Below the pieces are notes generated by a model. The model searched no databases, was not told where the DNA came from, and saw nothing but the letters and a program-made list of their open reading frames with translations. Of a stretch of DNA of 64,000 bases, positions 1 to 11,581 are shown in pieces; within the stretch, counting starts at the first letter, position 1; the number at the start of each line of letters is the position of its first letter. The DNA is taken from positions 1 to 64,000 of the forward strand of contig NZ_MKGR01000019.1 of NCBI RefSeq assembly GCF_001908095.1, written 5' to 3'. Position numbers and translations under genes: made by a program. Source of the DNA: Xenorhabdus thuongxuanensis. Its GTDB lineage: Bacteria; Pseudomonadota; Gammaproteobacteria; Enterobacterales; Enterobacteriaceae.

Positions 1-23
1 CGCGGCATGATGGTGAGGTCTGG

Positions 24-869
24 TTGTTTTTTGGCGAAAGTAATTATACCAAATCATCATGCTGTCTAATAATCCCTCACAAAACATCAACACGCCCTAC
101 CAAGACGCCGCATTATTTGGATATTCTGAAAAAACAACCCAGTTGGCCTTGCAAATTGCATCGTCCATACTTAAGTATTAATTTTAAGCGCAACCAGATT
201 GTCGGTGCCCTGAATGATCATTATCAAATATTATTCAAACAGTTAGAATATACCATTATTAGTCGGATTTTCGATGTTAATGCTTATTTACTAGCAACCA
301 TTCAAGGGAAAAATGAAACATTTTTGTTATATATTGATGCACTGGACAATCTGAATAAAGAAGGTGAACTCTCTCTATATATGACTACCGAGGAGAATGT
401 CATTCTGGCCAAGTGCGCCTTCACTTTATTAACGATTGATGGCAAACAAACACTATTTATTGGTGCACTACAAGGGCCAACCAAAGGAGATAATTCTCTG
501 GAGATTATCCGCCATGCAACCAAAGAGTGTTATGGATTATTTCCCAAGCGCCTGTTGATTGAGGCTATTTGTCGTTTTGCCGATCATATGAATTGTGAGC
601 AAATCTTGGCAGCTAGTAACGAGACTCATATCTACCGTAGCATCCGTTACTGGCATAAAAAGAAAAATCAAATGGTGGCCGATTACAATTCTTTCTGGGA
701 ATCGCTAAGTGGTGTCAGAAAGGAAAATAATGAATTCCATCTGCCATCATTGATAGAAAGAAAATCTTTGGATGAGATCCCCAGTAAAAAACGCGCCGAA
801 TATCGCCGTCGCTATCAATTACTGGATGATCTGGAAAACGATATCAAAGCATCCCTGAAAGCCGCCTGA
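24..869 (+). CDS. VirK/YbjX family protein (DUF535), 5' end uncertain
   Basis: The protein belongs by overall sequence character to the VirK/YbjX (DUF535) family of enteric bacteria, linked in Shigella and Salmonella to virulence and resistance to antimicrobial peptides; the biochemical role is unknown. The body (about residues 35-270) has the alternating hydrophobic/basic pattern of the family and ends in a basic, Arg-rich helix. The frame stays open to the left edge. The TTG at 24 has a purine-rich GGTGAGG just upstream, but the true start may lie outside the window, because family members usually run slightly longer. Family call fairly sure, start not. Confidence 0.75.
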   Translation: MFFGESNYTKSSCCLIIPHKTSTRPTKTPHYLDILKKQPSWPCKLHRPYLSINFKRNQIVGALNDHYQILFKQLEYTIISRIFDVNAYLLATIQGKNETFLLYIDALDNLNKEGELSLYMTTEENVILAKCAFTLLTIDGKQTLFIGALQGPTKGDNSLEIIRHATKECYGLFPKRLLIEAICRFADHMNCEQILAASNETHIYRSIRYWHKKKNQMVADYNSFWESLSGVRKENNEFHLPSLIERKSLDEIPSKKRAEYRRRYQLLDDLENDIKASLKAA

Positions 870-901
870 CTTCCTGCCAGAAAGAAATACCAATTAGGCA
901 C

Positions 902-1498
902 TCAACGTGGCTTCGCCATTAACCATGTAAGATGCGTTTTAATGGCGGGCCATTCATTGAACAGAATGCTATAAACGCAAGTATCCCTTATCGAACCATC
1001 TTTGGCTCGCAGGTGATGACGCAAAATACCATCCAGTTTTGCTCCCAATCGTTCGATCGCCTTGCGGCTTTGATGATTTAAAAAATGGGTACGGAGTTCC
1101 ACTGCCACACATTCCAGTTCATCAAATGCATACTGCAACAGTAAAAACTTTGCTTCCGTATTAATCGCAGTACGTTGGACAGAATGCGCATACCACGTAG
1201 AGCCAATTTCCAATCTGGGAATATTCGCATCGATATTCATATAAGTGGTCATACCAACTGCCGTCCCCGTTGCATTATTGATGACAGCAAAAGGCAACAT
1301 ACTGCCCTTGGCGTGCAGGGTTAAACGGCGTTCAATTTCCGTCTGGACATTGACAGGATCAGGCACACTGGCATACCACAGTTTATGTAACTGTCCATCC
1401 TCAATAGCACGAACAAATTCATCATGTCTATCATGTGACAAAGGTACTAAAGTCACACTTTTTCCGGTTAACGTAACCCAATCTGTTATTTTTCCCAT
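902..1498 (-). CDS. GNAT family N-acetyltransferase (RimJ/RimL type)
   Basis: A 198-residue protein with the fold pattern of the acetyltransferase_3 (RimJ/RimL/SpeG-like) branch of GNAT enzymes, which transfer acetyl from acetyl-CoA to an amine. Visible family features are an N-terminal LTGKSVTLVPL strand, a central IGSTWYA segment and a C-terminal block with NHQSRKAIERLGA, which matches the N-x-x-S-x-x-x-x-E-x-x-G-A signature near the acetyl-CoA site. The substrate cannot be read from sequence. It is convergent with the preceding gene and has its own upstream region. Confidence 0.85.
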   Translation of the reverse strand: MGKITDWVTLTGKSVTLVPLSHDRHDEFVRAIEDGQLHKLWYASVPDPVNVQTEIERRLTLHAKGSMLPFAVINNATGTAVGMTTYMNIDANIPRLEIGSTWYAHSVQRTAINTEAKFLLLQYAFDELECVAVELRTHFLNHQSRKAIERLGAKLDGILRHHLRAKDGSIRDTCVYSILFNEWPAIKTHLTWLMAKPR

Positions 1499-3859
<2,361 letters not shown>

Positions 3860-3874
3860 ATCAAATCTAAAAGC

Positions 3875-3906
3875 AAGAACGGTGATAATTTATTATCACC
3901 GTTCTT
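3875..3906. terminator. Bidirectional terminator between fadH and sstT
   Basis: AAGAACGGTGATAA and its exact complement form a 14-bp stem with a 4-base loop between two convergent genes. The A/T-rich edges of the stem allow it to stop transcription from either side. Confidence 0.75.
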
Positions 3907-3936
3907 AGACCAACTACTCTTAATTCCAACTCATGA

Positions 3937-5181
3937 TTAACGCTGTGCCAGTCGATCAGCCACTGTACGAGACTCTTCGGCTTGACAAGCAGCTGCCGTA
4001 AACAGCACATCGGTAGAAGAGTTTAGGCCTGTCTCAGCAGAGTCCTGCAATACTCCAATAATAAAACCTATAGCAACAACCTGCATAGCTATTTCATTGG
4101 AAATACCGAACATGCTACATGCCAGAGGGATCAACAATAATGATCCACCAGCAACGCCTGATGCTCCACATGCTGCAATAACAGAAACGACACTCAGAAA
4201 TATCGCTTGAGGAATGTCTACAGGTATACCCAGAGTATTCACGGCCGCTAATGTCAATACGGTAATCGTCACAGCCGCCCCCGCCATATTAATGGTGGCT
4301 CCCAAGGGAATGGAAACAGAATAAGTATCCTCATTAAGTTTCATGCGGCGGCACATTGCCATATTCACAGGAATATTGGCTGCTGAGCTACGGGTAAAGA
4401 ACGCTGTTACGCCACTTTCGCGCAAGCAAGCAAAAACCAGAGGGTAAGGATTGCGGCGGATTTTCCAGAAGACAATCAATGGATTGACAACCAGTGCAAC
4501 AACAATCATGCAACCAATTAGCACGGTTAACAGGTGAACATAGCCGAACAAAGTTTCAAAACCTGTAGTAGCAATCGTTGAGGAAACCAGTCCGAAAATA
4601 CCAGTAGGTGCCAAACGGATAACAACACGTACAAGTTGTGTCACTGCCTCTGACAGGTCTTGAATCAATGCCTTAGTTGATTCGTTGGCATGACGTAAGG
4701 CAATCCCCAAACCAATTGACCATGCCAGAATCCCAACGTAGTTTCCTTTTAATATCGCATCAATCGGGTTAGCAACGATATTGATCAGTAATCCTCTTAA
4801 CACTTCAATGATATTTGAAGGGGGTGACACATGAGTGTCACTCGTCACCAGAACCAACGTTGATGGAAACAACAAACTACCAATGACAGCCACAACAGCG
4901 GCACAGAATGTGCCTAACAGATACAAGATCAGAATGGGACGAATATTGCTTTTCTGGCCTATATTATGGTTCGCTATCGAAGACATGACCAAGATCCACA
5001 CCAGAACAGGAGCTACCGCTTTCAACGCTCCTACGAAGAGAGTCCCTAGCAATTCAGCCGACTTAGCCGCGGAAGGTGCCAGCCAGGCCAGTAATATCCC
5101 TAGTATTAACCCGACAAGGATTTGTTTTACTAGGCTTCCTTGTGCAATATACTGCACAAAGCCTGTTTGTTGTTTTTTCAT
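3937..5181 (-). CDS. sstT: Serine/threonine:Na+ symporter SstT
   Basis: SstT imports serine and threonine with sodium across the inner membrane (dicarboxylate/amino acid:cation symporter family). The protein aligns along its whole length with E. coli Sst[20 protein letters not shown] at the start, the re-entrant loop region [14 protein letters not shown], the substrate/ion-binding [14 protein letters not shown], and [15 protein letters not shown] near the end. Eight or so hydrophobic segments are visible. The start at 5181 gives 414 residues, the E. coli length; the frame could extend upstream to 5256, but that would add residues with no counterpart. Confidence 0.95.
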   Translation of the reverse strand: MKKQQTGFVQYIAQGSLVKQILVGLILGILLAWLAPSAAKSAELLGTLFVGALKAVAPVLVWILVMSSIANHNIGQKSNIRPILILYLLGTFCAAVVAVIGSLLFPSTLVLVTSDTHVSPPSNIIEVLRGLLINIVANPIDAILKGNYVGILAWSIGLGIALRHANESTKALIQDLSEAVTQLVRVVIRLAPTGIFGLVSSTIATTGFETLFGYVHLLTVLIGCMIVVALVVNPLIVFWKIRRNPYPLVFACLRESGVTAFFTRSSAANIPVNMAMCRRMKLNEDTYSVSIPLGATINMAGAAVTITVLTLAAVNTLGIPVDIPQAIFLSVVSVIAACGASGVAGGSLLLIPLACSMFGISNEIAMQVVAIGFIIGVLQDSAETGLNSSTDVLFTAAACQAEESRTVADRLAQR

Positions 5182-5812
5182 AGCCTTATCCATAGAAAAC
5201 GATAAAGAGTAATTTATTGCAATATACAGATAACCCAACAATTGATAACAATTCATTTACATTTGTGTGATCGAAACTGCAATTTTCTCATCCAATATAT
5301 TCTGAGGGATTCATAGTGTAATAGGCTCTTACCACAAGAAATAACAAATTAATCTATTAATTCAACTAATTACTAAAAAAGCGCATTCAGCAATAAGTGT
5401 AGATTATTTATTTAAAACGAATAGCATGGAGAAATTATTCTCCACTATTAATCAAATAGCGAAAGTGAAATTAACTGACAATAGATATAAATTTAGCCAT
5501 TACACATGACAAATTACTCGTTAATGCTATTTTGTAAAATTTCATCGATCGATTAATTAATTGAAATATCTGAATGAATTAATTTTTACATTTAGGTAAA
5601 CGTTCAATTGATCAGCAAAATTTTCTGTCTCGATACGGCTGATTTTGTTAAAGTGTGCCAGTCGATCTTTATGCCATCTTGAAGGGATTTCGAGATCATT
5701 TTATGACAACTGATATTAATTCCTTTTTATTACAAAGTATTTAATAGAAATTAACCATAAATGCACCATAAAAGTAAGATGTAATTCTTAATCCGTGTTT
5801 TAGGAACATTTG
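5182..5812. other. Divergent intergenic region sstT / yqjA
   Basis: About 630 bases of very AT-rich DNA between two divergent genes. It must hold both promoters, but I can single out no operator with confidence. There is no supported reading frame and no recognised RNA. Confidence 0.6.
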
Positions 5813-6481
5813 ATGGAAATTGTAACAGACCTTATTTATGCACTCTGGCACCAAGATTACGAAACACTGGCTAATCCGTCGTTGGTATGGGCAATCTACA
5901 TACTACTATTTACCATTCTGTTTCTGGAAAACGGGATATTACCTGCGGCCTTTTTACCAGGCGATAGCCTGTTGATATTAGTCGGTGTTTTAATTGCAAA
6001 AGAGACCATGAGTTTCCCTGTAACATTAGTCATTCTCACCACCGGAGCCAGCCTCGGCTGTTGGATCGGATATCTTCAGGGAAAATGGCTTGGCAATACA
6101 AAATTAGTTCAGGGCTGGCTGTCACATCTTCCTGCACATTATCATCAACGCGCACATAACTTATTCCATCGTCATGGCTTATCTGCCTTACTGATAGGTC
6201 GTTTTCTCGCTTTTATCAGGACATTGTTGCCAACACTGGCAGGACTTGCTGGGCTAAAAAATGGACGTTTTCAAATATTCAATTGGCTTAGCGGGTTCAT
6301 ATGGGTGGTTATTCTAACAACATTAGGTTATGCCCTTGGTAAAAGTCCTCTGTTCCGCCAGTATGAAGAATATTTGATGAGCTTTTTGATTCTGTTACCT
6401 GTGTGTCTATTGCTCATTGGTTTAATTGGAAGTCTGACTATCATTTGGCGCAAAAAGCGCACTAATAAGCCCCTATCATAA
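5813..6481 (+). CDS. yqjA: DedA family membrane protein YqjA
   Basis: YqjA is a DedA/SNARE-associated inner-membrane protein. In E. coli it supports envelope integrity, proton-motive-force-dependent drug and alkaline-pH tolerance, and probably lipid carrier translocation. Visible family marks are ENGILPAAFLPGDSLL in the first membrane hairpin, the re-entrant GRFLAFIRTLLPTLAGLAGL motif, and a C-terminal membrane helix ending in RKKR. The ATG at 5813 follows AGGA; the TTG three bases earlier is not needed. It is followed by yqjD-yqjE-yqjK-yqjF, but the mzrA (yqjB) gene that accompanies yqjA in E. coli is absent here. Confidence 0.93.
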   Translation: MEIVTDLIYALWHQDYETLANPSLVWAIYILLFTILFLENGILPAAFLPGDSLLILVGVLIAKETMSFPVTLVILTTGASLGCWIGYLQGKWLGNTKLVQGWLSHLPAHYHQRAHNLFHRHGLSALLIGRFLAFIRTLLPTLAGLAGLKNGRFQIFNWLSGFIWVVILTTLGYALGKSPLFRQYEEYLMSFLILLPVCLLLIGLIGSLTIIWRKKRTNKPLS

Positions 6482-6500
6482 AGCTTTATTTTTCCTTGGG

Positions 6501-6537
6501 TTCCCCTGTGGTATGGTCGCGAACATACCACAGGGAA
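6501..6537. terminator. Hairpin after yqjA
   Basis: An inverted repeat (TTCCCCTGTGGTATG with CATACCACAGGGAA, one bulged C) lies 20 bases after the yqjA stop. No long T tract follows, so it may act as a weak or Rho-assisted terminator or as an mRNA-stabilising stem. Confidence 0.5.
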
Positions 6538-6712
6538 TCACTCTTCTCGCATCTAACCTTGTCTATTAAGCTTCTACACTTAGCCACCTCAAACAATATT
6601 TAAGGTTGATTTGCAATATATTGTGATAATTTTTCATCTATTCATACTTTCATCTCCTGATAAAAGCGTCTATGTTTGAAATTCATCCATCGTATATTTA
6701 AGGAGACAGGCA

Positions 6713-7018
6713 ATGCCACAAAAGAAAAGCTCTGAAGATCTACGTGCTGAATTACAATCTCTTGCGGATACGCTAGAAGAAGTCCTCAATAGCTCCAGTG
6801 ATAACTCAAAAGCAGAACTGGAAAAACTACGCATCAAGGCAGAAAGAACGCTGAGAAATGCGCGTACTACGCTCAGTGAAGCTGGCGATAAGCTGATAGG
6901 TCAAACCAAAGAAATTGCAGGTCATGCGAATAGTTATGTTCGCGAAAATCCGTGGGCTGGTGTCGGTATAGGTGCTGCAATTGGCGTTGTATTGGGAGTT
7001 CTGCTTTCAAGGCGCTAA
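6713..7018 (+). CDS. yqjD: DUF883 membrane-anchored ribosome-binding protein YqjD
   Basis: Matches E. coli YqjD in length (101 residues) and layout: a long charged amphipathic helix (about 1-80) and a single C-terminal membrane segment, GVGIGAAIGVVLGVLL, ending in SRR. E. coli YqjD is a tail-anchored inner-membrane protein that binds 70S and 30S ribosomes in stationary phase. AGGAG lies 7 bases before the ATG. The next gene (yqjE) starts 1 base after its stop, which indicates a single transcript yqjD-yqjE-yqjK. DUF883 paralogues (ElaB, YgaM) share the pattern, but context fixes the identity. Confidence 0.92.
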   Translation: MPQKKSSEDLRAELQSLADTLEEVLNSSSDNSKAELEKLRIKAERTLRNARTTLSEAGDKLIGQTKEIAGHANSYVRENPWAGVGIGAAIGVVLGVLLSRR

Positions 7019-7019
7019 T

Positions 7020-7421
7020 ATGACCCAATCCCCTCACTCGAAAGGCCCAGGAAAATGGCTCTTTGATACTGTACGGCGAGTAGCAGCAATTGCTGTTCAC
7101 ATAGTTGAAACTCGTATCCAACTCGTTGCCGTTGAGTTGGAAGAGGGAGCAGCAACACTGGTACAACTGCTACTACTGGTAGGATTGACATTACTATTCG
7201 CAGGCTTTGGCTTGATGTGCCTATTGGTGCTGATATTCTGGGCCACCGATCCAGCCTACCGAATCACGGCAATAGCTATCACTGCCGGAATGTTACTGCT
7301 CCTCGCCGTATTTAGTGCAATATGGACGATAAAAAAGGCTCAAAAACTGACCTTTTTTAACGCGACTCGAACACAATTACATGTTGACCGCAAAATGCTG
7401 GAGGATGATTCTCATGAATAA
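7020..7421 (+). CDS. yqjE: Phage holin-like inner-membrane protein YqjE
   Basis: 133 residues, matching E. coli YqjE (about 134). Two hydrophobic segments (about residues 45-75 and 80-105) lie between a basic N-terminus and a charged C-terminal tail, as in the Phage_holin_3_6 family. Its role is unknown; co-transcription with the ribosome-tethering yqjD suggests a stress-related inner-membrane function. The ATG at 7020 sits one base beyond the yqjD stop; an in-frame start further upstream would lie inside yqjD. Confidence 0.9.
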   Translation: MTQSPHSKGPGKWLFDTVRRVAAIAVHIVETRIQLVAVELEEGAATLVQLLLLVGLTLLFAGFGLMCLLVLIFWATDPAYRITAIAITAGMLLLLAVFSAIWTIKKAQKLTFFNATRTQLHVDRKMLEDDSHE

Positions 7422-7707
7422 ATCTGGGTATCACCAGCGAAAGTTGCAAAAGCAGCAGCTATTAAAAGAGATCCAACAACAACGACAGTTAATTGCTGCA
7501 TATAGCCGGAATTGGCTTGAAGTGGCACAGCCATATGATAAGGGTTGGCAAACTCTTGTTGCTTTTAAGCCCTATGTTGCCATCGGTTCTGGCCTTGCCC
7601 TGCTTTACGGATTCCGCCACCCCAGGCAGTTTTATCGCTGGTCACATCGTATAATCAACATCTTCAGGATCATAAAAATCGTACGAAACACACTATACAA
7701 AAATTAA
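7414..7707 (+). CDS. yqjK: YqjK family protein
   Basis: 97 residues, the third gene of the yqjDEK unit, overlapping the end of yqjE by 8 bases. A basic Gln/Lys-rich N-terminal helix is followed by a hydrophobic stretch (VAIGSGLALLYGF) and an Arg-rich tail, as in E. coli YqjK. Function unknown. The ATG at 7414 has GGAGGA at ideal spacing inside yqjE, so translation is probably coupled. Confidence 0.88.
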   Translation: MNKSGYHQRKLQKQQLLKEIQQQRQLIAAYSRNWLEVAQPYDKGWQTLVAFKPYVAIGSGLALLYGFRHPRQFYRWSHRIINIFRIIKIVRNTLYKN

Positions 7708-7900
7708 TACCATCGAATTCTTTCAAAAAAACTGCTTGAAATAGTTAATATTCCTTACTATCAACCAATAACACCTCTCCTTAAAATACTTCCCATCAGA
7801 TAATGATTAACAAATCGTACTGTTCAGTCCGTTTTCTGGACAATAAAAGCTGAAACAGACAGTTTATTTATCGCGGCCTGCGGTATTTGTGGAGACAATC

Positions 7901-8296
7901 ATGAAAAAATTTGAAGATAGTGGCCTATTGGTTGCCCGTATTTTAATATCCGTTCTTTTCATTATCGCAGGATATGGAAAACTAGGTGATGCCTATGCAG
8001 GAACGCAGGAATTTATGGAAGCCATGAAGGTGCCGGGAATTCTCTTGCCACTGACTATCTTACTTGAACTGGGGGGTGGGCTTGCTGTGATGTTTGGCTT
8101 ATTGACTCGCACTACGGCTGTGTTTACATTTATTTTCTGTATCCTGACCGCGCTCCTGTTCCATAGCGATTTTTCAAATGACCTGAACATGACCATGTTT
8201 CTGAAAAACTTCTCCATCGGCGCAGGCTACCTGTTACTGGCTATGATAGGACCAGGAAGATTCAGTATTGACCATGTAATGAAGAAAAATTGGTAA
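7901..8296 (+). CDS. yqjF: DoxX family membrane protein YqjF
   Basis: 131 residues in four hydrophobic helices, with the DoxX marks LLVARILISVLFIIAGYGKL near the N-terminus and GGGLAVMFGLLTRTTAV in the middle. E. coli YqjF is an inner-membrane DoxX protein of unknown biochemical role, sometimes linked to redox or quinone processes. The ATG at 7901 follows GTGGAGA; an upstream GTG in frame is less likely. A spacer of almost 200 bases separates it from yqjK, so it probably has its own promoter. Confidence 0.88.
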   Translation: MKKFEDSGLLVARILISVLFIIAGYGKLGDAYAGTQEFMEAMKVPGILLPLTILLELGGGLAVMFGLLTRTTAVFTFIFCILTALLFHSDFSNDLNMTMFLKNFSIGAGYLLLAMIGPGRFSIDHVMKKNW

Positions 8297-8331
8297 TCGA
8301 AGAAAAACAGATCATTGCCCTTTCTTTTTAT

Positions 8332-8363
8332 AGCCCCTTCCTGTGTATTTGCAACAAGGGGCT
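8332..8363. repeat. Hairpin between yqjF and yhaJ
   Basis: AGCCCCTT and AAGGGGCT form an 8-bp stem between convergent genes. No clear T tract follows on either strand, so termination is plausible but not certain. Confidence 0.45.
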
Positions 8364-8430
8364 TCATGATATTCTCTACATTCGCTTTATTATCTTGGTG
8401 GCATGTACCTTAATTGTTTTTTCACTCATG

Positions 8431-9327
8431 TTATTGCTTCGCAAACAATTTAGGGATTTCACGCAAGCACCAAGACTTGGCTTCTCCCATACTATCACGC
8501 CGCCATGCCATGATAATGTTGGTTTCATGGCTGTATTCCGAACCAATCACCCGCAAACGACCTTCGGCAATATCTTGTTCCACCATAGGGTATGGCATGG
8601 TTGCCACTCCCAATCCTGCCAAAAGCGCCTGACGTTTATCTTCCAATGAACTCACCGTCAAGCGCGGTTGTTTATCCAATAACTTAACCGTCAATACCGG
8701 ACGCTCCCTTGCCGTATCAGCGACAGCTATTCCACGATATTTCACCCGTGTCGCATCAGACAAGGGTTCGGGTTCATGATGAATAGGGTGATCCGCACTG
8801 GCAACATAGACATTGTTAATAGAATAAAGTGTCCGTGAATTCACTTCGGCTGACGCCCTGAAATGAAGAGCCGGTGCAATCACAATATCAGCATATCCTG
8901 TTTCCAGACGTTCCCAAGCACCGGCTAATACTTCCGTCATTAACGAAAGTTGCGTATTAGATTTCGCCGCCAATTTATCCACGAGAGGGAACAGAGATGC
9001 CATTGGGAACAGCGCTTCACACACAATAGTCAGGTGTGTTTCCCAACCACGGGCGAGTGCTTCTGCATCTGCGGTCAATTTATCCGCAGCTTCAAGCAGT
9101 AACCGCCCTCGCTCCAATAGCATCCGGCCAACATTAGTAAATTTCGTGCGATGACCAGAGCGATCAAACAGTACAACGTCCAATTCCTCTTCCAATTTCT
9201 GCATGGTATAACTCAGCGCAGAAGGAACCCGACCCAACTCATCTGCTGCCGCAGCAAAACTTCCCCGTCGATCTATCGCATCCATTACCCGCAGGGATTC
9301 CAAAGTAAGCGCACGCTCTTTGCCCAT
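8431..9327 (-). CDS. yhaJ: LysR-type regulator YhaJ (DlhR)
   Basis: 298 residues with an N-terminal winged helix-turn-helix (about residues 5-65, including RRGSFAAAADELGRVPSALSYTMQKLEEEL) and a LysR substrate-binding domain behind it. It corresponds to E. coli YhaJ, which responds to quinol or nitroaromatic-type compounds and controls adjacent genes. It is divergent from yhaK with a 112-base gap, the usual arrangement for a LysR regulator and its target. In E. coli yqjG and yhaH lie between yqjF and yhaJ; both are missing here. Confidence 0.9.
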   Translation of the reverse strand: MGKERALTLESLRVMDAIDRRGSFAAAADELGRVPSALSYTMQKLEEELDVVLFDRSGHRTKFTNVGRMLLERGRLLLEAADKLTADAEALARGWETHLTIVCEALFPMASLFPLVDKLAAKSNTQLSLMTEVLAGAWERLETGYADIVIAPALHFRASAEVNSRTLYSINNVYVASADHPIHHEPEPLSDATRVKYRGIAVADTARERPVLTVKLLDKQPRLTVSSLEDKRQALLAGLGVATMPYPMVEQDIAEGRLRVIGSEYSHETNIIMAWRRDSMGEAKSWCLREIPKLFAKQ

Positions 9328-9439
9328 ATTTTTCTCAATCAGGAATTTTGAATATAGCCACCAGATTAACTGGCTAACATTTCAACGTCCAGATAATTAA
9401 GATCGACAGTCATAGATCTATAGTTTAAGAGGTAACAGC

Positions 9440-10144
9440 ATGATAATAATGAGAACAGCAAATCAATGCGGAAAAGCCGATTATGGCTGGTTACAGGCTC
9501 GCTATACTTTTTCATTTGGCCACTATTTTGACCCAAAATTTTTGAACTATAGGACGTTGCGTGTTCTTAATCAGGAAGTTTTGGCGCCGAAAGCCGAGTT
9601 TCAACCCAAATCTTACCCTCATGTTGACGTCCTGAATATTATCCTGCAAGGAGAAGCTCAATATCGAGACAGTGAAGGTAATAACTTCCATGCACGCCAA
9701 GGGGATTGTTTGCTATTTTCTGCGCGTCAAGGGATTCGTTACAGTGAGCACAATACCAGTGACACGCTCCCATTGACACGGTTGCAACTCTGGCTCAATG
9801 CCTGTCCTCAGCAAGAAGCACGGCCACTACAGCATAGAGTTCTGCCAAATAAGCCGCTGACATTACTAGCCTCTCCTACGTCAGAAAACAATAGCCTGCA
9901 TCTGCGCCAACAAGCGTGGATAAGCTATCTCGTACTTCAGCCGCATAACAGCCAAATTTTGTCTTTACATGGCAAACATGCTTACCTTCAATCCATCAGT
10001 GGTAATGCAATAATTAATGGCAACCAAAGCAGGGATATAAAGATTAAATGTGGGGATGGTGTATTTATTCAGGAAGAGCAGAACGTGATGTTACAAACGA
10101 AGACGCCATTTCGGGGCCTGCTGATTGATTTGGCTGACTATTAA
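9440..10144 (+). CDS. yhaK: Pirin-like bicupin YhaK
   Basis: 234 residues, collinear with E. coli YhaK: ADYGWLQARYTFSFGHYFDP at the N-terminus, LRVLNQEVLAP, and a C-terminal LLIDL. YhaK is a cytosolic pirin-family bicupin that is sensitive to oxidants; its enzymatic activity is unsettled. Cupin metal-ligand candidates are His18 in the GHYFDP motif region and HVDVLN further on. AGAGGTAA precedes the ATG. It is likely controlled by the divergent YhaJ. The rnpB gene follows on the opposite strand. Confidence 0.92.
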   Translation: MIIMRTANQCGKADYGWLQARYTFSFGHYFDPKFLNYRTLRVLNQEVLAPKAEFQPKSYPHVDVLNIILQGEAQYRDSEGNNFHARQGDCLLFSARQGIRYSEHNTSDTLPLTRLQLWLNACPQQEARPLQHRVLPNKPLTLLASPTSENNSLHLRQQAWISYLVLQPHNSQILSLHGKHAYLQSISGNAIINGNQSRDIKIKCGDGVFIQEEQNVMLQTKTPFRGLLIDLADY

Positions 10145-10155
10145 TTCCTTATTTA

Positions 10156-10193
10156 TAAAGAAAAAGCCCTATAAAGCATCTGCTCTATAGGGC
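10156..10193 (-). terminator. rnpB terminator
   Basis: On the minus strand, GCCCTATA and TATAGGGC close a stem (10166-10193) with further A-U pairing inside, followed by TTTTTCTTT. It sits immediately 3' of the RNase P RNA, exactly where an intrinsic terminator is expected. It may also stop yhaK transcription from the other side. Confidence 0.85.
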
Positions 10194-10198
10194 AAAAT

Positions 10199-10585
<387 letters not shown>

Positions 10586-10627
10586 GGCGCGGATTATAAG
10601 AGGTTTAATATCCAATGTATAGGGTTT

Positions 10628-11518
10628 TCACGCGTCTTCTTCAATTTGTCCCAAGGTCGTGTTTTGATCGAGTGAATAACGATACAAGGCATTTTTCTTC
10701 ACACCATGGATCTCTGCTGCCAATGCCGCCGCCTTTTTCAATGGCAGCTCTTTTTGCAGTAATGCCAATGTCCGCAAGGCTTCCTGTGGCAAGCTATCCT
10801 CGGCGGGCTTATGATACCCTTCCACAATCAGAACCATTTCTCCGCGGCGACGAGTTTCATCTTCCTTGACCCATGCCACAAGCTCACCTGCGGGCATTCC
10901 TTGAATCGATTCCCACGTTTTGGTCAATTCTCGTGCCAACACGATATAGCGATCGGCACCCCATACTTTCACAATATCTTCTAAACTGTCCAACAGACGA
11001 TGTGTCGATTCGTAGAAAATCAGTGTACGCGGCTCTTGTGCTAATTCACGCAAGGTATCCTGACGTCCCTTACTTTTAGCGGGCAAGAAGCCTTCATAAC
11101 AAAAACGATCTGAAGGCAAGCCAGCAGCAGACAATGCTGTAATGGCAGCACAAGGGCCAGGTAGTGGAACCACATTGATACCGGCTTCACGGCAACGGCG
11201 AACCAGATGATAACCCGGATCGTTAATCAACGGCGTACCGGCATCAGATACCAATGCGATACTCGCTCCTTGTTCGAGTTTCGTAAGCAATTGATCTGCT
11301 TTTTGCTGTTCATTATGATCGTGAAGTGCGAACATGCGCGCATTAATGGCAAAATGTTGAAGCAACAAGCCAGTGTGTCGCGTATCTTCGGCTGCAATCA
11401 GATCGACATGTTTAAGAACTTCAAGAGCACGCTGAGTAATATCCCCCAGATTTCCAATAGGGGTTGGTACAACATACAGCGTGGATGTCGTAACCGCTGC
11501 TCGATTGGTTTGATTCAT
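10628..11518 (-). CDS. rsmI: 16S rRNA (cytidine1402-2'-O)-methyltransferase
   Basis: RsmI uses S-adenosylmethionine to methylate the 2'-O of C1402 in 16S rRNA, tuning the ribosomal P site. The tetrapyrrole-methylase fold is clear: [15 protein letters not shown] near the N-terminus, [23 protein letters not shown] around residue 90 and [18 protein letters not shown]. 296 residues, the usual length is about 286. It is divergent from lpoA with only 63 bases between starts, the same neighbour pair as in E. coli (yraL-yraM). Confidence 0.96.
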   Translation of the reverse strand: MNQTNRAAVTTSTLYVVPTPIGNLGDITQRALEVLKHVDLIAAEDTRHTGLLLQHFAINARMFALHDHNEQQKADQLLTKLEQGASIALVSDAGTPLINDPGYHLVRRCREAGINVVPLPGPCAAITALSAAGLPSDRFCYEGFLPAKSKGRQDTLRELAQEPRTLIFYESTHRLLDSLEDIVKVWGADRYIVLARELTKTWESIQGMPAGELVAWVKEDETRRRGEMVLIVEGYHKPAEDSLPQEALRTLALLQKELPLKKAAALAAEIHGVKKNALYRYSLDQNTTLGQIEEDA

Positions 11519-11581
11519 TGTTTCATCCGAATGACCGATTTAAAATTGAGCATCTTTGAAAAAAACATCACTGGATACAGT

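Noticed and set aside
8290-8649. Plus-strand open frame of 119 codons after yqjF
   Set aside because: Overlaps yqjF and the 3' end of yhaJ in antisense; includes a hairpin; no support as a gene.
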